Assembly (NCBI RefSeq): GCF_000369525.1
Contig: NZ_KB850072.1
Coordinates: 1,424,760-1,488,759 of the forward strand
Source of the DNA: Acinetobacter higginsii
Lineage (GTDB): Bacteria > Pseudomonadota > Gammaproteobacteria > Pseudomonadales > Moraxellaceae
Length of the DNA: 64,000 nucleotides
Direction: 5' to 3'
Below are positions 8,322 through 17,907 of the stretch, piece by piece (position 1 is the first letter of the stretch; every line of letters starts with the position of its first letter). Under the pieces are notes generated by a model. That model ran no database searches and was not told the origin of the DNA. It saw only the letters and a list, made by a program, of their open reading frames with translations. A program made the translations under genes and the position numbers.

Positions 8322-11261
8322 TTAATTAACTTGCTGGATATTAAATCCAAGTTTCTGCAATTCTTCACGTTTCGCAAATGGCGCAACCACCGCTTTCACT
8401 GGTTTTTGAGCCAATAGATATTGCTTCGCAACACGCTGTAAATCCTCTAAGTTCACGTTAAGTAAACGCTCACGTAAGATTTTACGGAATTTTGGCGTAC
8501 GTGCATGCAATAAGGCATAACATGCGGTAATTGCTTCCCCAGCTGGTGAGCCTGGCTTATCCATACCAGCCACCAAACCTAGAATTGCTTCCTCGAGTTG
8601 ATGTGGTTGTTGTTCGGTATTCAGTAACCATTGCACACTGGCTTCAAAATCATTAAACGTTTCCGCTAGACGTGGATCACGATAGCTATAGAAACGGAAT
8701 GAGCACGCATTGCCATCATAACTTGCACCACCACCATATGCACCGCCTTTTTCGCGAATGGCACTATGCAAGAAACCATTACGTAAATAAGCTGCCAATA
8801 CCATCAAAGGTGCTGCATCAGGGTGTGCGACATCAACTGCTTGATAAGCAGATGAACAGAACTGAACATTCGCTTGAATTAACCATGCTTCATCATCTGA
8901 AGTATTGACCTGTTCTACTTGCGTTAAAGTGACAGGTGTTTTATCAACAACTAGCTTATCCCAAACGTTTTGAACTTCTTCAACTAAACGATCAGATTGA
9001 TGTTCTTCACATACCAACAAGAATTGTTTAGGTGCTTGCAGCAACTTACGATGAATCGACTGTAATTCAGTAATCAATGCTTGATAAGCGCTATCATCTT
9101 GATCAATTTTCGCAACCAAGTCACTGAGCCAGTTTAATGCGCCTAAACCCGTATTGTGATAATCACGGCGAGCAAGTGCGCTCATTTGACGTGAGGCAGC
9201 TTGCATGGCATAACTATGACCAGAGCCAGACAAACGTGATTGCCAGCGAGTTTTACGTTGCTGCAATAACTCGATGATACGGTCTTTCTCATCAAAACGA
9301 AGTTGCTCAAATGCCAATTTTAATAATTGAATTGCATCTAGTTTTTGCGTCAGTGATTTTGTCGTCAGCGTGAGCCATGCACTAATACGGTCTTTGTCAT
9401 CGACCTTGCTGCGCAATGATGCTCCCATACCTAAACCACCACTTACTGCGGTTTGGATTTGCTGGAATTCCAAATAATCGTACTCACCCGCACCAACTTC
9501 TCCCATTAGAATTGAGAGTAAATTGAAGTATGGAGATTGCACGATCTCATCAGGAATCTGAATCAACACTTGTTGATAGTAAATACCATTGGTTCCTGCA
9601 TGATATAAATTCAACGGCGTGTCTAAGCCATTGCAAATAATTTCACGTAGTTGACCTTGCACAATTTGCAATTCAGCAGGCACATCTTCCAAACCAACTT
9701 TTGGTAACAATTCAAGATCATCTGGTGTGTCTTGGCGTTGCTTTAATGCAGCCGTTTTTTCTTGGATTTCAACTTTCTGCGCATCCGTGAGATGAGCTGT
9801 AATCTCAGCCAAACGTGCTTGTTCAGCCTGTTGTTCTTTCACTGATTTCGTTGCGTCAGGTACTAAAGTCATTTGTACACGGTGTGGATTATCCAACAAG
9901 TGAGTTTGAATTAAGTTTGATAACCACATTGGGTCTTTTAACTCTTCTTTCACTTGTTCAATCGCAGAGTCCACATCCCAGACATGAACTGGATCGCTAT
10001 GATGAATCGCGCTACCTAGTCCATTCAGAATCAGACTGAGACCATACGGTGTTCCATCACCATTGATTTCACGTTGATGTAATTCAATTTGATGAAGAAT
10101 TGCATCGACAAAATCAGTATCTACTGGCTTAGAAGCAACCTCTTTCAGAATATCGAGAATGCCATTTTTAAATGTTTCTGCATGTTCAGCATTAGAGCCT
10201 TGAACTCCACAATAGAAGGTCATTTCAAAGTTGCTGTCATCAACTCCCATTAAAGGACCTGTTGATTGTGCATAACCACAAGTTTCTAAGTAATGGCGTA
10301 AAGGTGAAGCAGAATTTTCTAATAGAATTCCCTCAACCAAACGCATACCTAGACGTAATTTAGTATCACTGGTTTCAGGTAACAACCACGACATGACATG
10401 GTAAGTCTTGTCTTTCAGATCCTCACTGTCAACCGCATAGCTTTCAGTCACTTCTACAGGTGCAGTTAAACGCTTCTCAGGTTTTGAATATAAAGTTGTC
10501 CCTTGAGAAAACTTATGTAGAGCTAATTTCTCAAATTGCTCTTGCAGGTCATACGCACTTTGATTGCCAAAGGTCATGAACACGGCATTACTTGGGTGAT
10601 AGTGAATTTTATAGAAATCCACCAACTGCTCATAGCTTAGGTCTGGAATATCTTTAGGATCGCCACCAGAGTTGTAGTGATAGGTCGTTTCTGGGAATAA
10701 ATGATGTGCAAGCTGATGATATAGCTGATCTGAAGGAGAGCTCATCGCTCCTTTCATTTCATTAAATACCACACCTTTATAAACGGCTTGATCATTTTCC
10801 AGCTCAATACGAATACCTTCTTGCGCAAAATCCAAAGGATTTAAATTCGCGGCAAAAGCCGCATCTAAATACACAGACAATAAGTTTTGAAAGTCTTTTT
10901 TGTTCTGTGTTGCAAAAGGATACGCTGTCCAATCCGCTGCTGTGAATGCATTCATAAATGTGTTCAATGAACGGCGGATCATCAAAAAGAACGGATCACG
11001 TACAGGGAACTTTTCAGAACCACAGAGTGCCGTATGCTCTAAAATATGTGCAGCACCTTTGGAATCCATCGGCTGCGTTCTAAATGCCACCAAGAACACA
11101 TTTTCGTCATGCGTTGTGGCTAAATGGTAGTGAACTGCACCAGTCACTTTGTGCTTATATTCTGAAACTTGAATATCGAGTGCTTCTACATGGTGTTGAC
11201 GTAATAGCTGAAACGCGGGATGTGTGGTTTGAGTAATGCTTTCAGTAACATCTACAGTCAT
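8322..11261 (-). CDS. M16C metalloprotease, presequence-protease-like
   Basis: The 979-residue protein has the inverted zinc motif HILEH at 72-76 followed by the third-ligand region, and four M16-type domains with a central linker of charged helices around 490-530. This matches the PreP/Cym1-like M16C clamshell proteases, which degrade unstructured peptides in a closed chamber. No signal peptide is seen, so it is probably cytoplasmic. Its stop lies 23 bases from the pldA start, on the same strand. Confidence 0.9.
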   Translation of the reverse strand: MTVDVTESITQTTHPAFQLLRQHHVEALDIQVSEYKHKVTGAVHYHLATTHDENVFLVAFRTQPMDSKGAAHILEHTALCGSEKFPVRDPFFLMIRRSLNTFMNAFTAADWTAYPFATQNKKDFQNLLSVYLDAAFAANLNPLDFAQEGIRIELENDQAVYKGVVFNEMKGAMSSPSDQLYHQLAHHLFPETTYHYNSGGDPKDIPDLSYEQLVDFYKIHYHPSNAVFMTFGNQSAYDLQEQFEKLALHKFSQGTTLYSKPEKRLTAPVEVTESYAVDSEDLKDKTYHVMSWLLPETSDTKLRLGMRLVEGILLENSASPLRHYLETCGYAQSTGPLMGVDDSNFEMTFYCGVQGSNAEHAETFKNGILDILKEVASKPVDTDFVDAILHQIELHQREINGDGTPYGLSLILNGLGSAIHHSDPVHVWDVDSAIEQVKEELKDPMWLSNLIQTHLLDNPHRVQMTLVPDATKSVKEQQAEQARLAEITAHLTDAQKVEIQEKTAALKQRQDTPDDLELLPKVGLEDVPAELQIVQGQLREIICNGLDTPLNLYHAGTNGIYYQQVLIQIPDEIVQSPYFNLLSILMGEVGAGEYDYLEFQQIQTAVSGGLGMGASLRSKVDDKDRISAWLTLTTKSLTQKLDAIQLLKLAFEQLRFDEKDRIIELLQQRKTRWQSRLSGSGHSYAMQAASRQMSALARRDYHNTGLGALNWLSDLVAKIDQDDSAYQALITELQSIHRKLLQAPKQFLLVCEEHQSDRLVEEVQNVWDKLVVDKTPVTLTQVEQVNTSDDEAWLIQANVQFCSSAYQAVDVAHPDAAPLMVLAAYLRNGFLHSAIREKGGAYGGGASYDGNACSFRFYSYRDPRLAETFNDFEASVQWLLNTEQQPHQLEEAILGLVAGMDKPGSPAGEAITACYALLHARTPKFRKILRERLLNVNLEDLQRVAKQYLLAQKPVKAVVAPFAKREELQKLGFNIQQVN

Positions 11262-11393
11262 GTGATCTCCAATTTATCTCTATTAAATTCATTACAATTG
11301 ATTATAGAGAGTCTACCGAAGAATACGTATCGATATCCATGTAAATTACTATGTTTTTGTAGAAAAATGCAGCGCCTAATCCAAAACAGCGTT

Positions 11394-11843
11394 TCATAAA
11401 ATCTTGTAAAAATTGTGATGTGCTGACACGATAGATTGATATCCCCGACTTTGATAGAAGTGAGCCGCTTGTGCTGTATCAGTAAATAAATCAAGCCGCT
11501 CAAAATAAGTCTTTGCGTATTGTTCAATATGCATCAATAAATAAGTACCTATTTTTTTATCACGATAATCTGGATGGATATAGAAACGACGTAAACGCCC
11601 AACTCTCTTCGATTCGGCAAAAGGATCTTGATTCACTCCACCTATGGCAATCAAAGTATCATGTTGATCATACACAACAAAAAGTGCTTCTCCGATCCGA
11701 TCAAAACAATTGGTACCTGATTGAAAATCTTGTTTTTATCTATTTAAGAAGCGGAAGCCCTCACATTCTGAATATTGGATCAAAACATCTATTTGTGCAG
11801 GCAATTCCAGACTTCTTTCAATTCTAAAGTGGTCTGGCCTCAT
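11394..11843 (-). pseudogene. GNAT N-acetyltransferase interrupted by an in-frame stop
   Basis: Starting from an ATG at 11843 with an AAGGAA ribosome site six bases before it, the frame reads MRPDHFRIERS... to codon 35, hits TAA at 11738-11736, and then continues in the same frame for 113 more codons to the stop at 11394. The second part contains the acetyl-CoA loop region (RRFYIHPDYRDKKIG) and ends in a normal GNAT C-terminus (FYQSRGYQS). The total of about 149 codons is a normal GNAT length. The simplest reading is one nonsense mutation; a sequencing error or a shorter protein from an internal start is possible. Confidence 0.75.
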
Positions 11844-11958
11844 CTTCTTTCCTTCATTCACTGTGAGCCTATACTTTGCTGAATTTTCTTCAACAAACTA
11901 CTGTAATCCGTAGCATTCGTGTAAACTTTGCTTTTTGATTTTTACTGTGATGACAAAC

Positions 11959-12972
11959 ATGGCAACTGTTGATCTTTTTGCAATTGGTAATGCACTCATT
12001 GACCAAGAATTTAAGGTTTCAAATGAGTTTCTAACGCAACAGGGATTGCCAAAAGGCACAATGCATTTAGGCGATGGTGAAACACAGGCAAATTTATATC
12101 AAAAATTACAAGATACTCAAAGCTACAAGGGCCAAGCGAGTGGTGGTTCAGCAGCGAATACAACCGTTGCATTTAGTGCCTTAGGTGGTACTGCATTTTA
12201 TGGCTGTCGTGTGGGTAATGATGAACTCGGTCGCATTTATCTCGATGGCTTAAACGAAGCTGGCATTACAACCACAACACAATCAATCAGTGAAGGTGTT
12301 ACAGGTACGTGTATGGTTCTGATCAGCCCAGATTCAGAACGTACCATGCAAACCTATCTTGGGATTACCGCTGAATTATCCGACGAACAAATCGACTTTG
12401 AACCACTTAAAACCGCAAAATGGCTGTATATCGAAGGTTACTTATCAACCAGCGATACCGCACGTGTTGCAGTTAAGCAGGCACGTGAACTGGCTAAAGC
12501 ACACGGCGTTAAAATTGCATTATCACTCTCCGATCCTGCAATGGTGCAATATGCACGTCAAGGTTTGGTCGAACTCTTAGATGATGGTGTAGATCTGTTA
12601 TTCTGTAATGAGCAAGAAGCGCTCATGTTTACCGAAACAGACAATCTTGATGCGGCAATTGAAAGCCTAAAATTAAAAAATCAACATATTGTGATTACAC
12701 AAGGCGCTAAAGGTGCTGTGATTGTTGATCAAGTACACCATTTCCATGTCAATGGTCGTACAGTTGAAGCCGTAGATACCAATGGTGCTGGCGATGCATT
12801 CTCTGGTGCATTTTTATATGCAATCAATGCTGGTTTAAGCTTGGAAGCTGCAGCACAACTTGCTATTTTGATCTCAAGTGAAGTGGTTGCTCAATATGGA
12901 CCACGTTTAAGCGTAGAAAATTACGCTAAACTCTTTGAACAATTCCAAAAAGCTCAACAGGAATGTGCATAA
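11959..12972 (+). CDS. PfkB-family sugar/adenosine kinase
   Basis: The protein of about 337 residues is a ribokinase-fold kinase. It has the N-terminal substrate lid region (DLFAIGNALID), the SGGSAANT glycine motif, and the C-terminal PfkB signature NGAGDAFSGAFLYA with the catalytic Asp and anion hole. Adenosine kinase is the usual annotation of this subgroup in the genus, but substrate cannot be read directly. Start candidates are ATGs at 11935, 11950 and 11959; I prefer 11959 because the conserved fold begins at once. It is followed after one base by the Rieske gene. Confidence 0.85.
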   Translation: MATVDLFAIGNALIDQEFKVSNEFLTQQGLPKGTMHLGDGETQANLYQKLQDTQSYKGQASGGSAANTTVAFSALGGTAFYGCRVGNDELGRIYLDGLNEAGITTTTQSISEGVTGTCMVLISPDSERTMQTYLGITAELSDEQIDFEPLKTAKWLYIEGYLSTSDTARVAVKQARELAKAHGVKIALSLSDPAMVQYARQGLVELLDDGVDLLFCNEQEALMFTETDNLDAAIESLKLKNQHIVITQGAKGAVIVDQVHHFHVNGRTVEAVDTNGAGDAFSGAFLYAINAGLSLEAAAQLAILISSEVVAQYGPRLSVENYAKLFEQFQKAQQECA

Positions 12973-12973
12973 C

Positions 12974-13294
12974 ATGGAAAAGATTTGCATGACTGAAGAA
13001 GTCCCTGAACGTGAGTCTCGTGCATACGACACCATGAAAGGGACCACGATTTTTATTACTCAAAAAGATGGCAGCTTCTATGCCTATCAAAATGTTTGCC
13101 CACACTTGCAAACTGAACTTGAGTATTTAGAAAATCAGTTCTTGGACCAAGATAAAGAATATATTCAATGTTCTACCCATGGCGCACTATTTTCAGTCGA
13201 AACAGGTGAATGTATTTCAGGCCCATGTCTAGGTGAATTCCTTGAGAAAGTAAATTTGGAAGTCCACTCAGACGGTGGTATCTATATTGATTAA
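12974..13294 (+). CDS. small Rieske [2Fe-2S] protein
   Basis: The 106-residue protein has both Rieske cluster motifs: C42-P-H44 and C66-S-T-H69. It is a stand-alone ferredoxin-like Rieske domain that would carry electrons in the cytoplasm, with no oxygenase domain attached. The ATG at 12974 follows the kinase stop by one base; the longer in-frame extension upstream lies inside the kinase gene and is unlikely to be used. Its electron partner is not evident from the neighbours. Confidence 0.88.
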   Translation: MEKICMTEEVPERESRAYDTMKGTTIFITQKDGSFYAYQNVCPHLQTELEYLENQFLDQDKEYIQCSTHGALFSVETGECISGPCLGEFLEKVNLEVHSDGGIYID

Positions 13295-13304
13295 GCCCTA
13301 GATC

Positions 13305-13928
13305 ATGAATTCTGCGATGACTGAGTTTTTCCTCAATTACTATCTGATGCCATTTCATATGAGTGTCGTGGCTTTAATTGTGCTCAGCATTGCAGAAACC
13401 ATCGGGATTGTTATTGGCTTACGACCGAGTCAATTGGTTCAAAAGCTCACCCCAGATTGGTTACTGAATTCACCTCTACTCGACGTGAAATTTTCTAAAT
13501 ACCTGATCTTTGTTTTTTTACTGATTAATTTTAGTTTTGCAGGCTATTTTCTGGAACTCTCGTTCTTTGCTTTGCAGCACTACTTCATTTCACCTTACTA
13601 TTTATTTGTTCCAGCATTGATCATCGATATTTTCTTTACCGTATTTATGATTCATTACCTAGATCAGGTGATCAAACCCAAAGTCACTCATACACATACC
13701 AATTTGGTTGGCCGTTTAGCCACAATCTCAACTGGAAATGCACGCCCTGGTTTCTCAGCTCAGGCGCGTGTGCGTGATGAATTCGGACAACTCTATTATG
13801 TACAAGTTGAACCTGAGTACGGTGAATTGGAATTACAGTCCCAAGTGTTGTTAATTAGCCAAAAATCAAACTCACACTATCTCGCGAAAAAAATATCTCT
13901 CTCAAATAACTTATTCGCACCAGACTGA
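13305..13928 (+). CDS. YqiJ-like membrane protein with C-terminal OB-fold
   Basis: The 207-residue protein has three to four hydrophobic segments in residues 15-125, then a soluble C-terminal domain with FGQLYYVQVEPEYGELE, which closely resembles the OB-fold end of E. coli YqiJ (DUF1449). In E. coli YqiJ is encoded next to the flotillin YqiK; no flotillin gene follows here. It begins ten bases after the Rieske stop and may be in one operon with it. A second ATG at 13317 is an equally good start. Confidence 0.7.
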   Translation: MNSAMTEFFLNYYLMPFHMSVVALIVLSIAETIGIVIGLRPSQLVQKLTPDWLLNSPLLDVKFSKYLIFVFLLINFSFAGYFLELSFFALQHYFISPYYLFVPALIIDIFFTVFMIHYLDQVIKPKVTHTHTNLVGRLATISTGNARPGFSAQARVRDEFGQLYYVQVEPEYGELELQSQVLLISQKSNSHYLAKKISLSNNLFAPD

Positions 13929-14193
13929 TTTTTGTCTCAAAATTGCGATTGAGTAGAGAAAAACAGTAATTTTTACATTTTATTACAAATATATCCTGCA
14001 AAAGTTTTGAATTTAGCTCTTCCCTTCTTGTTGTTTTCATGATCTCACTGGCACAAAAAACACAACAGTGATACCTATCACATTTTTTAGAATAATCTCT
14101 ATCTATACACTAGGTTTTGTAGAGACTTCATTGTAAGAATTATTTAATTATGTAATTAAAACGATAAGTCACTGTATATATTATTAATTTTAT

Positions 14194-14217
14194 ATTCATA
14201 CTATTTTAGTTGGTTTA
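14194..14217 (+). repeat. direct repeat copy 1 upstream of cyd operon
   Basis: The segment contains ATTCATACTATTTTAGTTGG. It recurs with two mismatches over these 20 bases at 14304, exactly 110 bases downstream. A second related pair lies between the two copies: TTTTAATCAGATTTAAAA near 14250 and TTTTGATCAGGTTTTAAAA near 14282. Confidence 0.6.
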
Positions 14218-14303
14218 ATATTTATTTAATTCAGTATAAACCTTATCTTTTTAATCAGATTTAAAAATATAAATACAACCGTTTTGATCAGGTTTTAAAA
14301 TTA

Positions 14304-14327
14304 ATTCATATTATTTTGGTTGGTTAA
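14304..14327 (+). repeat. direct repeat copy 2 upstream of cyd operon
   Basis: This contains ATTCATATTATTTTGGTTGG, the second copy of the element at 14194. It could be a regulator binding site or simply duplicated AT-rich DNA. Confidence 0.6.
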
Positions 14328-14481
14328 AATAATTATTTTAAATATTTTAACAAAAATAGAATATCCATATGATTTAAAACAAATATTTAATTTTAAATTA
14401 TTTAAAAATACTAAAGGTTTATTTTCAATGAATTTTATTTAATAATGTTTTACATCTTCTTTAAATATGAGGCTAGGTTCT

Positions 14482-14673
14482 ATGAACACGAGTTCTCAAG
14501 ATCCAAATCGGCGACTCATCAGAGAAATCACGATTATTCTTATTATTAAAGTTGTACTTCTCTTGGTGATTAAACACATCTGGTTTGATGCGCCAACGAT
14601 TCCAAAAGATTTTAACAATGAAGTTGCCGAGCGTATTGCTGGTGACATGTCCAAAACTCAGGAGACACGTTGA
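14482..14673 (+). CDS. cydP: cytochrome oxidase small subunit CydP
   Basis: The 63-residue protein begins [11 protein letters not shown], has one strongly hydrophobic helix ([15 protein letters not shown]) and a charged tail, as in the small CydP protein encoded ahead of cydA in gammaproteobacteria. The ATG at 14482 is preceded by a GAGG about ten bases away, better than the upstream ATG at 14467. Its TGA overlaps the cydA ATG by one base (TGATG). Confidence 0.8.
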   Translation: MNTSSQDPNRRLIREITIILIIKVVLLLVIKHIWFDAPTIPKDFNNEVAERIAGDMSKTQETR

Positions 14674-16250
14674 TGATTTCTGAAAGCGTGGTCGATCTTT
14701 CGCGGTTCCAATTTGCAATGACCGCAATGTATCACTTTCTTTTCGTCCCTCTAACTTTAGGTCTGGCTTTTATTCTTGCCATCATGGAAACCACCTATGT
14801 GATTTCTGGTAAAGAAATTTATAAAGATATGACCAAATTCTGGGGGAAACTCTTCGGGATTAACTTTGCCTTAGGCGTAACCACTGGCCTGACTATGGAA
14901 TTCCAGTTCGGTACCAACTGGGCTTATTATTCTCACTATGTAGGCGATATTTTCGGGGCACCGCTTGCAATTGAAGGCTTGATGGCTTTCTTCCTAGAAT
15001 CCACCTTTATTGGTTTATTCTTCTTTGGCTGGGATCGTCTCTCTAAAGTACAACACTTAGGTGTAACTTGGTTGGTGGCGATTGGCTCGAATATGTCTGC
15101 CTTGTGGATTCTCATCGCCAATGGTTGGATGCAAAACCCAGTCGGTGCTGCATTTAACTACGAAACCATGCGTATGGAACTGGTGGACTTTGGTGCACTG
15201 ATCTTTAACCCTGTGGCGCAAGTCAAATTTGTACATACGGTTTCTGCGGGTTATGTCACTGGTGCAATCTTTGTACTCGCCATCTCAAGCTATTACTTAT
15301 TAAAGAAACGTGATTTACCTTTTGCACGCCGCTCATTCGCCATCGCTGCAATCTTCGGTTTAGCCTCAACATTATCTGTGATTCTTCTTGGTGATGAGTC
15401 TGGTTATGAGTTGGGTGATGTTCAAAAAACCAAACTTGCTGCAATCGAAGCAGAATGGCATACCGAGCCTGCACCTGCTGCATTCACCTTATTTGGTCTC
15501 CCAAATCAGCAGGAAATGCGTACCGACTATGCAATTAAAATTCCTTATGTGATGGGGATTATTGCAACACGTTCTACCGATAAAGAAGTAACGGGTTTAC
15601 GTGACTTGATGAAAGAACATGAAGTACGTATCCGTAACGGTATGGTGGCCTATAGCGAGTTAGAAAAACTGCGTGCCGGTGACCGTTCTCCTGACTTATT
15701 GGCTTCATTTGAGAAAAATCAAAAAGACTTAGGTTATGGCCTACTCTTGAAAAAATATTCTCCAAATGTGGTTGATGCGACTGAAGAACACATCCAAGCT
15801 GCAACTAAAGATACTATTCCAAACGTCGCGGCACTGTTCTTCTCTTTCCGTGCCATGGTTGCTTCTGGCTTCCTGATGCTGTTGTTATTCCTGTTCGCGA
15901 CTTGGGCTGTGGCAAAACGTAATGCTGAAGATAAACCTTGGTTACTCAAATTTGCTTTGTTTGCTCTCCCTCTCCCATGGATTGCAGCTCAAACAGGTTG
16001 GTATGTAGCTGAAGGTGGTCGTCAGCCATGGTCGATTGGTGAAATCTTACCAACACACCTCTCTGCATCAAGCGTCAGCGCTGGTGATGTGTGGGGCTCG
16101 ATTATTGCGCTTGCAGCGTTCTATACCGTACTACTCATTATTGAAATGTACTTAATGATCAAATTTGCTCGTTTAGGTCCAAGTTCTTTGCATACTGGTA
16201 AATATCATTTTGAAAAACTAGAAGCAAAAACTGGGGAGGCTCAATCATGA
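14673..16250 (+). CDS. cydA: cytochrome bd ubiquinol oxidase subunit I
   Basis: CydA carries the hemes and the quinol site of the inner-membrane bd oxidase, which reduces O2 to water with high affinity. The 525-residue protein has the heme ligand His21 in [19 protein letters not shown] (second heme His) and a long Q-loop starting near [15 protein letters not shown], so it is the L-form like E. coli CydA (522). An AGGAG lies eight bases before the ATG at 14673; a TTG three bases earlier is less likely. The last four bases overlap cydB (ATGA). Confidence 0.96.
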   Translation: MISESVVDLSRFQFAMTAMYHFLFVPLTLGLAFILAIMETTYVISGKEIYKDMTKFWGKLFGINFALGVTTGLTMEFQFGTNWAYYSHYVGDIFGAPLAIEGLMAFFLESTFIGLFFFGWDRLSKVQHLGVTWLVAIGSNMSALWILIANGWMQNPVGAAFNYETMRMELVDFGALIFNPVAQVKFVHTVSAGYVTGAIFVLAISSYYLLKKRDLPFARRSFAIAAIFGLASTLSVILLGDESGYELGDVQKTKLAAIEAEWHTEPAPAAFTLFGLPNQQEMRTDYAIKIPYVMGIIATRSTDKEVTGLRDLMKEHEVRIRNGMVAYSELEKLRAGDRSPDLLASFEKNQKDLGYGLLLKKYSPNVVDATEEHIQAATKDTIPNVAALFFSFRAMVASGFLMLLLFLFATWAVAKRNAEDKPWLLKFALFALPLPWIAAQTGWYVAEGGRQPWSIGEILPTHLSASSVSAGDVWGSIIALAAFYTVLLIIEMYLMIKFARLGPSSLHTGKYHFEKLEAKTGEAQS

Positions 16251-17392
16251 TCGAATATGAACTCCTAAAAATTATCTGGTGGGTGCTCGTTGGTGTACTA
16301 CTGATTGGCTTTGCACTTACCGATGGTTTCGATATGGGCTCAATGGCACTGATGCCATTTGTAGGTAAAACTGACTCTGAACGCCGTGCTGCAATCAATA
16401 CCATCGCACCACACTGGGATGGTAACCAAGTCTGGTTTATTACAGCAGGTGGTGCACTGTTTGCTGCTTGGCCAATGGTCTATGCAGTTGCCTTCTCTGG
16501 CATGTATTGGGCCTTATTACTGGTGCTATTTGCCCTGTTCCTGCGACCCGTCGGTTTCGACTATCGCTCTAAATTAGAGAATACCCAATGGCGTACCTCT
16601 TGGGACTGGGGCTTATGTATCGGTGGTGCTGTTCCAGCGCTGGTGTTTGGCGTAGCATTCGGTAACTTGTTCCTCGGCGTACCCTTTAGCTTAGATGACA
16701 CCTTACGTTCGCAATATACTGGTAGCTTCTTTGCACTATTGAATCCGTTTGCACTGATTTGCGGTATTGTCAGCCTATCAATGCTATGTGCGCATGGTGG
16801 TGCTTGGCTGATGCTACGTACCGATGGCAATTTGCATAACCGTTCTGCCAAAGCAACACAAATCATGGCAATCGTGTTCCTTGTGTGCTTCTTGGCTGCG
16901 GGTGCATGGTTATTGTTTGGCAATATCTCAGGTTATAGCTATGCAACTGCGGTCAATACCAACGCTGCGCTGAATCCGCTTGCGAAAGATGTGGTGACCA
17001 ATGCCAATCATGGTTGGTTAAACAATTATACAACGTATCCGATCACCATGGCTGCACCTATCGCTGCGATCCTCGGTGCGCTATTGGTCATTGTCAGTGC
17101 AGCGAAACATAAAGCGGCTGTGAGTTTTACTGGTACAAGCCTGATGATAGTTGGTGCAATTCTCACTGCTGGTTTTGCCTTGTTCCCATTCTTATTACCA
17201 TCAAGCATTGATCCAACTTCAAGCTTGACCATGTGGGATGCGGTTTCTAGTCACAAAACCCTTGGGGTAATGACCGTTGCTGCATGTATCTTCGTCCCTC
17301 TCATTTTGATCTATACCTCTTGGTCGTATTACAAAATGTGGGGTGTCATCACCAACAAACATATCGAAGAAAATTCACATAGTTTGTATTAA
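16247..17392 (+). CDS. cydB: cytochrome bd ubiquinol oxidase subunit II
   Basis: The 381-residue polytopic protein is the CydB partner of CydA. It opens with the typical [10 protein letters not shown] segment and has the conserved [10 protein letters not shown] and [10 protein letters not shown] motifs, with about eight to nine helices. E. coli CydB has 379 residues. Its ATG overlaps the cydA stop, and cydX begins 15 bases after its own stop. Confidence 0.96.
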   Translation: MIEYELLKIIWWVLVGVLLIGFALTDGFDMGSMALMPFVGKTDSERRAAINTIAPHWDGNQVWFITAGGALFAAWPMVYAVAFSGMYWALLLVLFALFLRPVGFDYRSKLENTQWRTSWDWGLCIGGAVPALVFGVAFGNLFLGVPFSLDDTLRSQYTGSFFALLNPFALICGIVSLSMLCAHGGAWLMLRTDGNLHNRSAKATQIMAIVFLVCFLAAGAWLLFGNISGYSYATAVNTNAALNPLAKDVVTNANHGWLNNYTTYPITMAAPIAAILGALLVIVSAAKHKAAVSFTGTSLMIVGAILTAGFALFPFLLPSSIDPTSSLTMWDAVSSHKTLGVMTVAACIFVPLILIYTSWSYYKMWGVITNKHIEENSHSLY

Positions 17393-17406
17393 TCAGGAGA
17401 TATGAC

Positions 17407-17508
17407 ATGTGGTATTTTGCATGGATTCTAGGTGTCTTGATGGCATGTTTCGCAGGTGTACTCAGTGCGCTGTATATCGAACATCATCAAGATTTAGATG
17501 AGGAATAA
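17407..17508 (+). CDS. cydX: cytochrome bd small subunit CydX
   Basis: The 33-residue protein begins MWYFAWILGVLMACFAGVLS and ends in an acidic tail (HHQDLDEE). The MWYFxWILG opening, single helix and position just after cydB are the hallmarks of CydX, which is needed for stable bd oxidase activity in E. coli. AGGAG lies about eight bases before the ATG. The gene is short enough to be missed by default gene callers. Confidence 0.92.
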   Translation: MWYFAWILGVLMACFAGVLSALYIEHHQDLDEE

Positions 17509-17512
17509 TAGA

Positions 17513-17809
17513 ATGGCTGAAGCAATGACAACACCGAAGAATAGTAAAGCGCAAGTACTTGCAATGACCATTTCGTTTTTGTTGGCATTGCCGCTTGCTG
17601 CTATTTTACTGGTCCATCCATCGCTGATGTTGGATGCTAACGGACATTACAATCATAGCTTGCTGATGTTGGTAATGATTGGGATTTCTGGTGGCTTCGT
17701 GCATGGAGTTGGGTTTATACCAAGGTTCTGGTTATGGAAATGGTTATTTAGTCCTTATATCGCTTGGCCATTAATGGTGTTGGGCTATTTTATTTGGATT
17801 GGAAATTAA
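17513..17809 (+). CDS. ybgE: cyd operon protein YbgE
   Basis: The 98-residue protein has three predicted membrane helices and the YbgE-type ending (FSPYIAWPLMVLGYF), and sits just after cydX as in E. coli. Its molecular role is not established. The ATG at 17513 is chosen over an in-frame GTG-less extension because the upstream part overlaps cydX. A strong terminator ends the operon. Confidence 0.85.
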   Translation: MAEAMTTPKNSKAQVLAMTISFLLALPLAAILLVHPSLMLDANGHYNHSLLMLVMIGISGGFVHGVGFIPRFWLWKWLFSPYIAWPLMVLGYFIWIGN

Positions 17810-17829
17810 CCCCTTACACCGACCATAAA

Positions 17830-17860
17830 AAAACTGCCAGTTAATCTGGCAGTTTTTTTA
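17830..17860. terminator. terminator of the cyd operon
   Basis: A 9-bp stem AACTGCCAG/CTGGCAGTT (17832-17840 and 17846-17854) is flanked by A and T runs, so it may serve both the cyd operon and the convergent LemA gene. Confidence 0.88.
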
Positions 17861-17907
17861 TTTACGAGACACTCAAAGCTAAAAAATTTGTTCAAGCTTA
17901 AACTGAC

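Larger units (their letters stand above)
13929..14481. other. AT-rich region upstream of the cyd operon
   Basis: No convincing gene is seen in these 550 bases, which are very AT-rich. The stretch holds two related direct repeats (listed separately) and presumably the promoter and regulatory sites of the cyd operon. I could not place a confident -10/-35 pair. Confidence 0.6.

Noticed and set aside
11258..11527. 89-codon minus-strand frame overlapping the GNAT remnant
   Set aside because: It is in a different frame from the GNAT similarity and shows no protein-like features.
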